Notes under the pieces: model-generated
Told to the model about the DNA's origin: nothing
The model's input: the letters and a program-made list of their open reading frames with translations, nothing else
Database searches by the model: none
Part shown: in pieces, positions 25,800 through 37,400 of the stretch
How the letters are laid out: every line of letters begins with the position of its first letter
Numbering within the stretch: position 1 is the first letter of the stretch
DNA from: Hybos culiciformis
Taxonomy: Eukaryota; Arthropoda; Insecta; Diptera; Hybotidae
Direction: 5' to 3'
DNA: 64,000 nucleotides
Assembly: GCA_964007475.1 (NCBI GenBank)
Contig: OZ023273.1
Coordinates: 33,354,436 to 33,418,435 of the forward strand
Program-made: the position numbers and the translations under genes

Positions 25800-27488
25800 C
25801 ATTATACATTATATTTCTTAACTTACATTATTTTATATAAAGTATGTTTTTACAAAATTTTCTTTAACTACTTAAAAAAAATGTTTTGGGCGAACTGCTT
25901 TAGTATCGTCGTGCATGGTATAAGTATGGATTGGAGCTCCCGTAAAATATGTTAACGGTAAAATAACAAGCTCACACGGTATTCTGTGTAACGTATAAGC
26001 TTCTTACGTTTTACTATATTCGCAATTATAACATTTTTTTCCAACAATATAAATCTTGTTTTCCTCAGCGCAAACTAGGATTTCAGAAATTTCATATAAA
26101 CACAATATTTTATTTTCAAAAATAGATGTATAGAATTTTGTTTTATACAAAGTGCCCTTATATATGATACTTGAATACGACGTGCATTTTTTTTTTTAAA
26201 TTATCTGATATGAGCGTAGCATAATTTGTTAATATCTGATTCGAGGAATTTGTTTCAAAATCATAATTTGTTTCATTCAAAAGCAAATTATAAGCGAACA
26301 TAAGTTGATTTTTTAAGGTTAGTGAGACTATTATGTTCCTTCTTGACTTTATATTGTTAGCATAAACTTTGAATAATCTGTGTTTGCTTTCAAATCTGAA
26401 AGTGTAATAATGCCTTGGTGGACCTGATTGCTCTATAATAAATGGGTAATGGGTGAAAAAATGATGTTTGGGTTTAAGGCTATCATCAAAAATTTTCATA
26501 TAATTTGAGTGGTGTTCTTTAATTAGGCTTTTTAGTTCGGCAATAGAATTTGCATTAAACTTTCCCGATAAAATCAAATCCATTATTTTAAGCAAATTGC
26601 ACAAAAAAAGCCATTCCTGACAGCCGTGATCAACGAGGTCGCCTATTAGAAATGGTAAAATGTGTAAGAAACACCAAACTTCTCGAGCATTCATTTTCAG
26701 ATTATTAGATTCCAAGTCGCGGATTGAGATATTCCCCGATTTATTTCCTATTTCGATCTCTCCATAACTAAATTTTTTGTTTTCGCTTGTTTAATTTAAT
26801 AATTTTAAAAAATTTATAGTTTTGTATGAATCGTAACAAAATCTTAGATATTTCATATTGACATATTCCTTCGAACAAATCATGCATAAAATCTACCGAA
26901 AAATTTTCTACAACATGAAAACTAGGAATGTTATTTAATATCGATTTTTCACGAATTCCGGTTAAAGTTGGATTGTTTTCTGAAATGTCGTTTTCGTAGT
27001 TTAAGCGGTTCCTAAGTTTTTTGTCATCTTGTTCAACAGTCTTTTGACACACTATTTTCTCCATTTTACACAATCTACAATAAAATTTCGAATTAAAACT
27101 TTTGGTCATACCTAAAATCGAATTTAAACCGAGATTATCTCTCAAAATCAAACCAAGGACAAATTTAACATTAACTGATTTCCCTTCCAAAAAAAGTCAA
27201 TTCCGTTTTTTTGTAAGTCTATGATTTGAGTCACAAAACATTGTAAACAAACGCTATTTCCAAAAGTCTTCAAATCTTTTGACTTTAAAAAACCACAAAG
27301 TAAAATATGGTTTAATTTCAATGATTCTTCTAAATTAGGAAAAGATATATAATAAGCCGATACCAGATCAGGATGATGTCCCAACGCACTATTTACTTCA
27401 ACATCATCACCACACCAAAAAAAATTAAGCTCCATCAATCTTCTTTTGTAAAGACTGCCTTGCACAAAATTAAAAATATCTCCTGAAT

Positions 27489-28451
27489 GGGTGTTACCCG
27501 AATCGCCGAAAGACATTTCGCAAAGACATTTTGCCTAATTCCATTTGGCAAAAAAGACACTTCGCAAAACGGATAGTTAACAAACGTTCGCTTTAGCCTA
27601 ATGAGACAGTTAACAACTTTCCAGTTAGCATAAGGGCATTTCGCAACTACTACTTTTGGCAAAATATACATTTCGCAACTACCCTTTTTGGCGTATAATT
27701 TTTACGCCAAAAAGGGTAGTTGCGAAATGTATATTTAGCATGCACTAAAATATGTTGCATTATCATATTAAATTAGACAATTCCAATTATATGCATTTTA
27801 GTTTTAAGAAATTTTATAGAATTTTTAATATCTGTTTTTTTAATATAGTTAATACAAATCCAGTTTGTAAATATAAGAAATAATATTAAAAAATGAATAC
27901 TTAATATATATATTTTTTTAATATTCAATACGTACATAACCAGTATGTACATATTAGAAAATTAATATTTTTATTTAAAAAAATTATTTTAATTTTAAAT
28001 TCTCGGCAATCAAAAATAATAGTTTGACTTCCCTATAATCGTCTTTTCTTTTCAAAATATTTTCAATTTTTTTATCTTTTAAGTAATATTTTGTTTTTTT
28101 TTACTGCCCACCCATTTCAAATTTTTTTATTTCAGCCGTTCCATGAGCCTATAAAATCCTACATGCTTTTTTTTTACAGTTAGAAAAAACCTTTAATACT
28201 CTATTCATCATATTTGTGCAATAAAAAAAAATTTGTTAAACTATACTTTTGCGAAGTGTCTCAATTAATATAATGTTGTGAATTGGTATTTTGAGAAATA
28301 TCTTTTTGCGAAGTGTCGCATTAGACCAAATGGAATTTTGTTAAATAGTTTTTTTTTGCGAAATGGAGATTTGTGAAACATACAAATTTGATAAGTGGCT
28401 TTCAGCCAAATAGACTTTTGCAATATGGAATTTGCAAAGAGACCCGCTCCC
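27489..28451. mobile_element. Mutator-like MITE inserted in the transposase gene
   Basis: A perfect 9-bp direct repeat CTCCTGAAT flanks it (27480-27488 and 28452-28460). Both ends start with GGG when read inward (GGGTGTTACCCG and GGGAGCGGGTCTC). Both arms are full of short words such as ACATTTCGCAA, TTTTGGCAAAA, TTGCGAAGTGTC and CCAAATGGAATTTTG in opposite orientations. The middle (27740-28240) is plain AT-rich DNA. It has no transposase frame. Element plus one duplication is 972 bp, and the host reading frame is the same on both sides. Confidence 0.88.
27662..27736. repeat. Perfect 34-bp-arm hairpin
   Basis: Positions 27662-27695 and 27703-27736 are exact reverse complements around a 7-base loop. 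The arms contain CATTTCGCAACTACCC and TTTTTGGCGTA. It lies inside the MITE that splits the transposase gene. Confidence 0.92.
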
Positions 28452-29131
28452 CTCCTGAATTATTATTCAATAGAAATTTAATATTTTGCAAGGCTTTTTC
28501 CAAGCGATTATGTTCGGAAAAAAATTTTTCGAACTGGAATTTCAGTGGTGTGAAAATGGCTTTGGTTTTTTTTTCGGAAAAGTTTATTAATCCATTTTGA
28601 TGCACTTCAGATACTTTATTGTCAATATCGATTTCAACATATTTTTCAGATAACCCCTTTTCTTGTAAATACTTAAAATATAAATAGTCAGTTTTGGTTT
28701 TTAGGAAACAATAGTATATAATGCTAATAATTTGTCTTTGAAAAATTTTCCTTTTGTCTTCATCATTTTCATTTAAAACAACTTTAATTGCCTCAAGTAT
28801 AGGATTTAAAAGAAGTGTCGAGATAGAATTTTGAATTTCATAAACGTTTTTACGTGTCAAGTTAATTTTATTATGTAGCGTTAAGATGAATCTTAAAACA
28901 CTATTATTTATATTTTTTGCCAAGTCTTCCAAATTAACTAACACTGGTGAATCTGGTCTAGACCTTAAATCGTTAGTATTAACTTGTGCGATATTATCAG
29001 ATGAGCCCAGATGATCACAATAAGTTTTATTTATTTTTTTGTTACAGTGTTTTAAAGTGATCCGACTTTAAGTGAGTCATGTATTCTTTGATCTTAACGA
29101 ATACGACGTTACATTTAAAGCAGGTCGCCAT

Positions 29132-29841
29132 TATTAACAATTTTGTTTTAGAAATAAATTAATTAATCTATAATTAACAATTAAAAAAATATGAATCCAC
29201 AAAATGGTGTGTGTTTGTATATCAACCTAAAATGAAATAAAAATGTAAGTAAATATATAATTATGAATATGATTGAACTAAATATATATATTGTCAAAAT
29301 TTTACAGCAACTTATTTTTCTGTCGACTTATTTTAAGGTAATCTGTCAAAATTTTCAATTTTATTGGAAATTTTGTTGTTTTCCAATAATCCAAAATCTT
29401 TTTATAATTCACATTGCAATAAAAAAAATCAGCTAGCCGAAATAATTGGGAAAGAGAAAATAAAAAAGAAAACTTTAACTTTTTTTTTATTTTGTCTAAA
29501 ACATTAAAACTACATATGAGTTATTAAAGAACAGTACCTAATTTTAAAAAATTCTACAAACTACAGGGGACAGCCTCTACCCCGATTCCGAAAATAGGCC
29601 AAATAGTGGTTAAAGAATGCAATTGGTATTCCTGTACATACCTAAGTTATCAAAAAATTTTGGGGCCGATATCTGGGACTGACCGCTAAGAACCGTTTTG
29701 GATCTCGGGGGTTCGTGAACTGCCTGAAACTGCCTTCAAATTTCAACTAAATCGGGCTTGTAAATTTAAACTGTACTTGAGCTAAAATTTCTTGTTAGAA
29801 TCAAAAGCAAAATTTGTGACCTAATGTCAATAAACAAAATG
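29132..29841. other. Region upstream of the transposase gene
   Basis: It should contain the transposon promoter and 5' end, but I could not find a terminal inverted repeat. The part 29560-29770 is noticeably more GC-rich (CCCCGATTCCGAAAATAGG, GGGGCCGATATCTGGG, GGATCTCGGGGGTTCG). It looks like a piece of another repeat that I do not recognise. Confidence 0.4.
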
Positions 29842-30015
29842 CTTACTTCCATTTTTTTTATTTCAAAATCAAAAGTTTTGGGTAAATTACTGTTCGAATT
29901 GAATTAATCCATAATTAGAGTCGTAGACAAAATAAAAATAATTATGAATTAAATAAGTTCGACCAGTAATTTAACCAAAACTTCTAATTTTGAAATAAAA
30001 AAAATTGGAAGTAGG
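29842..30015. repeat. 174-bp palindrome
   Basis: The arms 29842-29895 and 29960-30015 are imperfect inverted copies: ACTTCCATTTTTTTTATTTC against GAAATAAAAAAAATTGGAAG, then AAAACTTTTGATTTTG-type words. The inner part continues with ATAATTNNNG-type pairing toward the centre near 29925. Confidence 0.8.
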
Positions 30016-30032
30016 TATTTTACCACAAATTA

Positions 30033-30086
30033 TTTTATTGCCCGAATTTATTTTATTGCCCGAATTTATTTTATTGCCCGAATTTA
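30033..30086 (+). repeat. Three exact 18-bp tandem copies
   Basis: The unit TTTTATTGCCCGAATTTA is repeated three times without change and followed by a partial copy. Confidence 0.95.
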
Positions 30087-30159
30087 TTTTTGTCAGCCAA
30101 ATGTGAAAATTAAGGAAATTATTAAAAAAAAAATTACTTACCTTAATTGCACAATTTTT

Positions 30160-30211
30160 CCAGTTGTTATCTATCTATTTAATATCCAGTTGTTATCTAT
30201 CTATTTAATAT
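30160..30211 (+). repeat. Exact 26-bp tandem duplication
   Basis: Two identical 26-bp copies lie at 30160-30185 and 30186-30211, each starting CCAGTTGTTATCTATC. Confidence 0.95.
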
Positions 30212-32356
30212 TTTATATTTTTATTTTAATTAAAATGGCGTGGCGTACTTATTTCGTTTTAAATAAAAAATAAATGAAAACTTCAAGCATTGCCAGGTAA
30301 CATTATAAGAAAAAACTGACACAGCTACACGTACCCGAAAACACTGCCATATTTTACCTACAGAAATATTTTAAAGGAGAATTCGGCAAATAATAAATTT
30401 TTTTTTTAATTGTTATAAAGATTTAAATAAATATACATTGTACATAATATAATATTATTATTTCCATTTATTGCTCAATTATACAATTATGGATATTTTT
30501 GTAATTAAAAGCATGAACTTTGATTAATATTGATTCAATTTCCTGAAAAGAATAAGAAAGCCTAACTGCCTGCGCCTAGCAACTTTGTTGAAGCTATACG
30601 ATTCAACATATTTTTTTAAGGAAGGATTTTAACGAGATTTATAAACGTACTATGACGTTCGTTCTAAGCGTGGTACCAACATGAAATAATTTAACAAATT
30701 TCAAATAATTTTAAGTAAAAAGTACCTACTCTTAAAATAAATAAAAAGCATATAAAGTGTGAATATATAAAATAATTATTGCTTTCAAGTTTAAATCCTA
30801 TCTACCAATAAAAATTATATAAAATGTTTGCACAATACGTGAATCAGTTACTACTGATCACCTTAAAATACATTTATTTTAGTAATTTCAATCACAATGA
30901 CCAAAACAAATTTTTTTTAGACGACAAAATCAAAAGAATTCTTGTTTTATTTTCCTTAATTCTAAATAAAGAGTAGCAAGAATGATATAAATTCCCTTTA
31001 ATGTTTAATTATCTGATTGGATTTCAACAGTTTTCTTATTAAAATTAATTGTACTAATATTATCATATTAACTTAAATTTTCGGTATCTGGCAACGCTTT
31101 TTTTGTTTTGTATTTCAAAGACTTACAACAATTAAAATAAGTGTCTTAAAAACCTTACAACGGTTGAAAAAAAACAATGGGCAACTGTTTTTGTTCTTAA
31201 ATACCTTTATTATAAAAGCATATGTCATTACAATAAATGATAATTTCCCTTTAACAGGCGTTATAAGCAAGTATAAGAAGGTGTTTAAAACCGTATAACG
31301 GACAAAAAACATTATTGTAATGGACTTCTTTTTTGTCATTGTTATTAGAATAGCTTTGACCATTGCAATAATGGTAAAAGAGACGTTGAAAAAAACTAAT
31401 GTTTTTAAAACCGTAGAATGGTTTGCGCAAATGTTGCTTTAAAGGAATTTTTAAATTTAATGGGAAATTTTAACGGCTTAAGGATTTAGAGAACCTTTAG
31501 GAAGGAAGGACAAATTAATGATCTTGACAGTTAACTTAATAAAATTTTTACCGTTCTGGAAAAAATGTATGGGATTTTTTTTAATGGTACAAAAAATCGT
31601 ACTTGGTAAGGTAAGAATTTTTTGAGTGTAGAAAATTATTGAATATTCTGCCAAAGGGCACAAAGTTAAATATGTATATATATATATGTTATAAGATGAA
31701 TCTAGTACAACATAGTTCTTTTACTTTTACTTTTTTTTATATATTTTCACAATAGTAAATTACTTAAAATTAAGAAAAGTATATTAGTTGCTTTAAGGTT
31801 GTTTTAAGAAGCAAAACAAAACAACAAAAAAACAATATTAAGTATTTGCATGAATGCTTTGGAATTAAATTCAAATTCTTTGGTGAATCTTAATGAGATT
31901 GGTTCTCTTACAGATATTTATTTTTTGTTTTTTTATTTTTATTTTATATAGCAAAACCATGTACATGTATTTCAACACTGATTGTGTATCGTCATAAAAA
32001 TAAAATAATAAAAAAAATGAAGAAATTTATTTAAAAAAATAGCCAACAATTTTTTACACATTTTCTTCTTTTTTTTTATAATTTCGACAAATTTCAAATC
32101 GAATTAATTTTTTAATTGATGATATAGCTATTTTATTTTATTTCGATTTGTTCCATATTTTTGCGGTTTTGTCTCTAGAGTCAGTCCAGTCTAGACTGAA
32201 TCTACTAAATTATATAATTGATTGTGATTTTGATTAATTACTTGGATATTACATTAACATTAAATGTATATGGATAGAAACGTTGATGTTTTATCCATAA
32301 TACTATTTAATTTTTTTTTTTTTAAGTAATCGAGAAGCCTTAAACAATATACTTAT
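30212..32356. other. AT-rich non-coding stretch with weak repeats
   Basis: No exon could be supported. A loose word, TTTAAAACCGTANAACGG, recurs at about 31143, 31281 and 31399, suggesting an old degenerate repeat. The 82-codon minus frame at 31115-31363 overlaps these copies and is not convincing as a gene. Confidence 0.4.
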
Positions 32357-32452
32357 AGTAGATTACAATACATGGTATGAAAATTTGTTATTCTTGCGAG
32401 TTGTGTATACACACAAACACATAGACACGAGTCATATTTATATCACGAGACC
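32357..32452 (+). repeat. Half copy of the 33.1-kb hairpin element
   Basis: It matches 33046-33141 closely (AGTAGATTACAATACATG, CTTGCGAGTTGTGTATACAC, TATATCACGAGACC) and stops at the hairpin centre. The foldback at 32461 begins eight bases later, so one element appears to have interrupted the other. Confidence 0.8.
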
Positions 32453-32460
32453 GTAGAGCC

Positions 32461-32746
32461 GTTTTAGATTATTTTAAAGTTTAATTTAAAAAAAACATTT
32501 CATTCACAACCTCAGGAATGTTTCATAGTTTAAAATGACATAAAACTTTTTAGAATCGGTTAAGGCTAAGTGTTCGAAATCTCTTCAAAACCATTTTGTG
32601 ACACATAACAATGGTTTTGAAGAGATTTCGAGCACTTAGCCTTAACCGATTCTAAAAAGTATTATACCCTTTTAAAGTATCAAACAGTTCGGAGGTTGTG
32701 AATGAAATGTTTTTTCTAAATTTAACTTTAAAATAATCTAAAACTG
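32461..32746. repeat. Foldback element with near-perfect inner hairpin
   Basis: The inner arms 32543-32595 and 32610-32662 are almost perfect inverted copies (TTTTTAGAATCGGTTAAGGC, AAATCTCTTCAAAACCATT). The outer arms (32461-32515 and 32691-32746) also pair, through CATTTCATTCACAACCTC and GAGGTTGTGAATGAAATG. A partial relative lies at 1721-1833. Confidence 0.88.
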
Positions 32747-32816
32747 CTTTTCAAAAAAAATTTGGGCAAAAAATTCAAACTGGTACCAAATCCCCTTAAG
32801 ATAAAAGGAAAAAAGA

Positions 32817-33043
32817 GAAATATTGTGAGTGTGAGTGATATTATTTTTGTTTATAGTATTACGCAGTTCAAAATGAAGAATGTAAATACAATATACAGAA
32901 ATGTAAATACAATTTACATCACAGGGAATTGTAAATACAATTTACATTTCCCTATAATTGCATGTGTATTGATGCATGTAATGGACCATTTACTGAGCTA
33001 AATTTGCGAATGTAAATACAACTTACCGAAGACATGCACATTA
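32817..33043 (+). repeat. Dispersed repeat R, copy 1
   Basis: A block of about 227 bp duplicated at 34183-34410. It contains three close copies of TGTAAATACAATNTACA, each itself nearly palindromic, and ends with GCACATTAA. Confidence 0.88.
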
Positions 33044-33250
33044 ATAGTAGATTACAATACATGTTAAGAAAATTTGTTATTCTTGCGAGTTGTGTATACA
33101 CACAAACACATAGACACGAGTCATGTTTATATCACGAGACCGAAGGTCGAGTGATATAATATTGACGAGTTTCTATGTGTTTGTGTGTATACACAACGAG
33201 CTGTATAACAAATTTGATTAACATGTATTGTATACTGCTTTAATGTGCAT
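33031..33250. repeat. 220-bp hairpin element
   Basis: The left arm (33031-33141) and right arm (33148-33250) are inverted copies with a tiny centre at CCGAAGG. Shared words are ATGCACATTAA, ACAATACATGTTAA, GTGTATACACACAAACACAT and ATATCAC. It partly overlaps the end of repeat R, suggesting the two belong to one larger element. Confidence 0.88.
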
Positions 33251-33395
33251 GGGAGAGGGAGTTGAAAACAATACATTTACAATGAAAAAAATAAACAAAA
33301 AAGTTCAAAATGAAGCAAGGAATAAAATTTAATTAATACGGAAGTAAATTTATTTCTCGAAATGATTTCAAACCGGATGATTTAAGATCAGCTAA

Positions 33396-33524
33396 TTCCT
33401 AAAATATTAAAAAAAAATTAGTAATTTTTCCAAAAAAAATAATTCATTTTCTTTTTTGCAAAAAAAAAATCGAATAATTTTTTTTTAGAAAAATTACTAA
33501 TTTTTTTTTTATTATTTTCGGAAC
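33396..33524. repeat. AT-rich palindrome
   Basis: The arms 33396-33430 and 33487-33524 pair (TTAGTAATTTTTC against GAAAAATTACTAA, and TTCCTAAAATA against a TATTTTCGGAA-type end). A second AT palindrome follows at about 33540-33635 (AATTTTATTTTTAATTATTA against TAATTAAAAATAAAAT). Confidence 0.7.
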
Positions 33525-33904
33525 TAATGGTCTTCTTAAATTTTATTTAATTTTATTTTTAATTATTAAAAAAAATAATAATAATTTTATAATTATTTTT
33601 TTTTATAATTAAAAATAAAATCAAATAATAATTATGTAATTATAATTTATATTTACAATAAATAATCTCCTTGTTGCTGCCTCGTTCCTCGTTTGTTGAT
33701 AAAAGAAAAAAAAAATTCTTACTTGACATTTGACAATTCACAGCAAACTTTATAATGACAACAAAGATATTTTCAGGGTTACCATTGTTCTATTTTTATT
33801 CATTTTGTTTTTTTGAATAAAAATAAGTGCAATTTTTGAAGTGTGGTTTAAATTTTTGTACTAAAATCCAACCACACTCGTTTAAAAATTTAGTAGTAGA
33901 GGTT

Positions 33905-34165
33905 CGAAGAGCCTTTAAAAATAGTAGATTGAAACACATGTTAAGAAAGTTCATCGACTCGATCAGTCTGGCCGCTTTTTAGAAAAAAAAAAAAATAGCC
34001 GCGTATTTTTTTATTGATTCTTTTTTTTTTTTTTGTTTGCTAAGAGGGAAAATATAGATTAGCTCAGAGGGAAAATATAGATTTTTAGCATTATAAACTA
34101 AGCTTTGTTTGACATTGATATGATGCATGTGAGAGGTATACATTTGCAATTTTTTTTTTTTTTTT
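33905..34165. repeat. Degenerate relative of the hairpin element
   Basis: It starts with AAAATAGTAGATTGAAACAC and ATGTTAAGAAAGTT, matching the left part of the 33.1-kb hairpin. It ends with GATGCATGTGAGAGGTATAC, matching its right part. The middle is diverged and filled with A and T runs. Confidence 0.5.
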
Positions 34166-34182
34166 TGGTATTTGTCTGTATT

Positions 34183-34410
34183 GAAATATTGTGAGTGTGA
34201 GTGATATTATTTTTGTTTATAGTATTACGCAGTTCAAAATGAAGAATGTAAATACAATTTAGAGCAATGTAAATACAATTTACATCACAGGGAAATGTAA
34301 ATACAATTTACATTCCTCTATAATTGCATGTGTATTGATGCATGTAATGGACCATTTACCGAGCTAAATTTGCAAATGTAAATACAACTTACCGAAGCCC
34401 TGCGCATTAA
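34183..34410 (+). repeat. Dispersed repeat R, copy 2
   Basis: Near-identical to 32817-33043 over its whole length (GTGAGTGTGAGTGATATTAT, TTGCATGTGTATTGATGCAT, ACAACTTACCGAAG). The second of its TGTAAATACAAT units is altered. Confidence 0.88.
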
Positions 34411-37400
34411 AATATATTTATATACAAAAATAGATATATATTACAGTCAAAGAAAATAATTTATTATTTATTTGATAATAAAATGTTTTGTTTTTTGTTT
34501 ATTGTCTTTTCTATAAATCTTATTTTATTTAATATCCTTAAGCCATACCCTTAAGCTAAATGTCTAAATGTACAAATGAGGAAATTTTTATAAAAATTAA
34601 ATTTATAACAATTTTGTACTGTTTGAAGGGTCAATACAAAATTATAACTTAAATAATAATAATTATTATTAATTTGTAAGTAATTACGATTATGTGTTTA
34701 TTTATTATATATTATTTCTTGAAAATTTTTATTAAAATAAATTTAAAATAAAAAGTAGAAAAATTGTGTAATAATGAAGTATTCTTTATTATAAGTTTTC
34801 GAAAGAGAATTATGTTTGTAAATGTCGAAAGTGCCGAGGTAAAAGAGCTTCGCGGGAATAATTTCGTTATAAATGAAATAATTTTGTTGCAAAATTATTG
34901 GGAGAAATTATTTCATTTGAAAAGCGAAGAAAAATATTTCGTTTAAAATAATTTCGCATCAAAAAATCATGTTTGTTTTCTTCACATTAAAATTTAATAT
35001 ATTATGTCAATTTGTGTTAAGTTTTATAATTTTTTTAATTTATCTAACTAATATAATTTTAAAATGTTGTTTTTTAATAAGGGCTAATCAAGTACATCAT
35101 ATTAATTTTAATTTATTAGAAATCCAAAACTCTCTTGTTCTTTTTTAAACCTGGTTTTGACATTAAAGGCTATTGCCACTTCATGTCAAGAAAAAAATGC
35201 TTAAATTTTTTTTGCTTTTATTTTCAATTAAATCCTCTATTTATTGCAAGTGAATTATCTTTATAGGTATTACAAAGAAAATAAATTAAAAAAATATATA
35301 TATTTAGTATGTAAGTCAGATTGTAAATTGTTTTTTTTTTTTATTTATTTTTAAGTCTATTGAATCTATACAGTTAATTAGAATTTCCAATTAATTATCC
35401 ATGATAATAATTATTAATGGAAAATATAATAAAAAAAAAATAGTAAATAAATACTCTCTTCTTATTTTTATGTTTAATTTTTATTTTTTTTAAATTTTCT
35501 GAAGATTAAAAACCATTAAAAAACTGCCAAACGGAATCCGTTTTAAGAATTTTCACAGAACTTCAAGGGATTTGGAAATATATATTATATAAATAAATAT
35601 ATATATTAAAATATAAAAATGAAAATAAAATAAAAATTTATTTTGTAGACATCGAAAGCCTATTTGGTAAGTAAAAGCCATTTATTTAATTTTTATTTTT
35701 AAGCTTAACAAGAAAATTTTTATTGAAGGAAAAAAAAAATAATAAAGATACATATATATTTATATGAAATTGCTTTTAGTATTGTTGTTTTTTTATTTTC
35801 ATTTTCATTTTACTAATATTATTTTATTTTATATCAAATGAAAAATAAAAAAAAAAGTAAAAAGAAGAACAAAAAAATAAATAATAATATGAAATAAAAT
35901 ATAAAAGAAAAAAATGTAAAGGAAGAAAATTAATTTATTCAATTTGTATCATTTGTAATCTTTTCAAAATCTTTAATACATAACAATAATAATAATAATG
36001 TCAAAAAAAAATTTTTTTTTTATATATGTACATGTATTATATTATAAAATATTCCATTATATTTTTATAAGCCAACACTAAGTTTACTGTATGTCTGCTT
36101 TCGGCTGATTTACATACATATACACAACATGTACTTAAAAAAAAATTATATTTACAAAGTTAACATTTATTTTTTTAAGTACATAAAATATTTGTGTAAA
36201 TATGACAATCAGAAAATTTTTAAATAGCTTTAAAATAATGTAATTTGGTTTTGGTTACATAGAGCGAGTGAAATCTTTGTATAAATGTTTCCTAAAAAAA
36301 TAAAAATAATGTTTTTCACTCACTCCTTCCTTTATATATGAATTGTTTTTTTTTTGTTTCATGAACATTCCATTCATTTTCTTTTTGATCAAGAAAACAA
36401 TTTTCCAATAAAAAAAAATCAGTGACGATATTCTGAAATTTTTTTTTATTGCTAAAAAAAAAGAAGTTTTGTGTGGCAATTGTAGTACGAATGAAAATAT
36501 TTACCAAAAATTGAAATATTATGTTAGTTGACAGACATTATAATTTTTTTAATAAATTTTAGATCTCCTTTTGGTAACTTAGATTCACATACGAATAGGT
36601 TTATTAAAAATATTTATATTTCATATTACTTTAACAAAATCAAAGCATGATTCGGGTGAAAAATACAAATACGAAGTTCATCACTGTTGATTAAAAGGAA
36701 AAAATCCTTGAATACATTATAATATTTATTTCTTCGTTTTTAATCTTTTTATTTTTCATTTATTTACATTTAAATTTTACTTGAGTAATTTTTTATTTTA
36801 AAAACAAATAAATGAAAAAAAATAAATAAAAAATTGTATTTACAAATATTTTTGTAAAGAACGAATAATTTATTAACAGTTTTTAATATTAATTGACTTA
36901 TTTAATTTTGAAAATGCGAAATAAATGGAATTTAAATAGAAAAAAAAATTAAAATTTATAAACTTATTAAATTGATTGAATAAAATTTTACATTCTTTAA
37001 AGTTATTAATTTTAATTTACATAAATTTGTTGTAATATTTTTTTGTAAAAAATCTTGTAAAATGGTTGTTTATTAAATTAATATAATTTTGTTAACTCTT
37101 ATTTGAATGTTGCCTAGGGATCAAATCAGGAACATAATTAGTTTGGTTCTTTATTTTAGTTCTTAAAGAGTTTAATATGCCTGTACTTAAAATACATAAA
37201 TATTTTTGCATGAAACTTTGAATTCAAAAAAAAAAAGATAGTCCTGTTGAGATTTTCGTTAATAAGTTACACTTAAAAACATTATTCAAATCAACATAAT
37301 AATATAATATTAACAGTATCTATCCTGAAACTGTCGTCTTATAAATTAAGCTTTTTCTAATGTTTATATTTTTGTTTATCCGAAATATTTTGGGAAGCAT

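Larger units (their letters stand above)
25872..29131 (-). pseudogene. Transposase-like gene with C2H2 finger, disrupted
   Basis: It reads from ATG at 29131. Residues 4-25 form a C2H2 finger (C-x2-C-x12-H-x4-H). Next come an alpha-helical region (28944-28461) with FSEHNRLEKALQNI, a block with LNFFWCGDDVEVNSALG (about 27430), LGLILRDNLGLNSILGMTKS and FYCRLCKMEK (27165-27060), and FHVVENFSVDFMHDLFEGIC (about 26900). The C-terminal part has SLKPKHHFFTHYPFI and FRFESKHRLFK (26500-26350) and ends AVRPKHFF before the stop at 25872. The order matches an invertebrate transposase-like family known to me only as uncharacterised proteins. I have not proved its catalytic residues. Breaks are single-base shifts at runs 29050-29053, 27189-27195, 26773-26778 and 26187-26197, a TAA at 26004-26006, and a 963-bp insertion at 27489-28451. 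Without the insertion the gene would encode about 760 residues. Confidence 0.75.

Noticed and set aside
28373..28600. Plus-strand frame of 75 codons
   Set aside because: It is antisense to the transposase pseudogene and crosses the MITE border.
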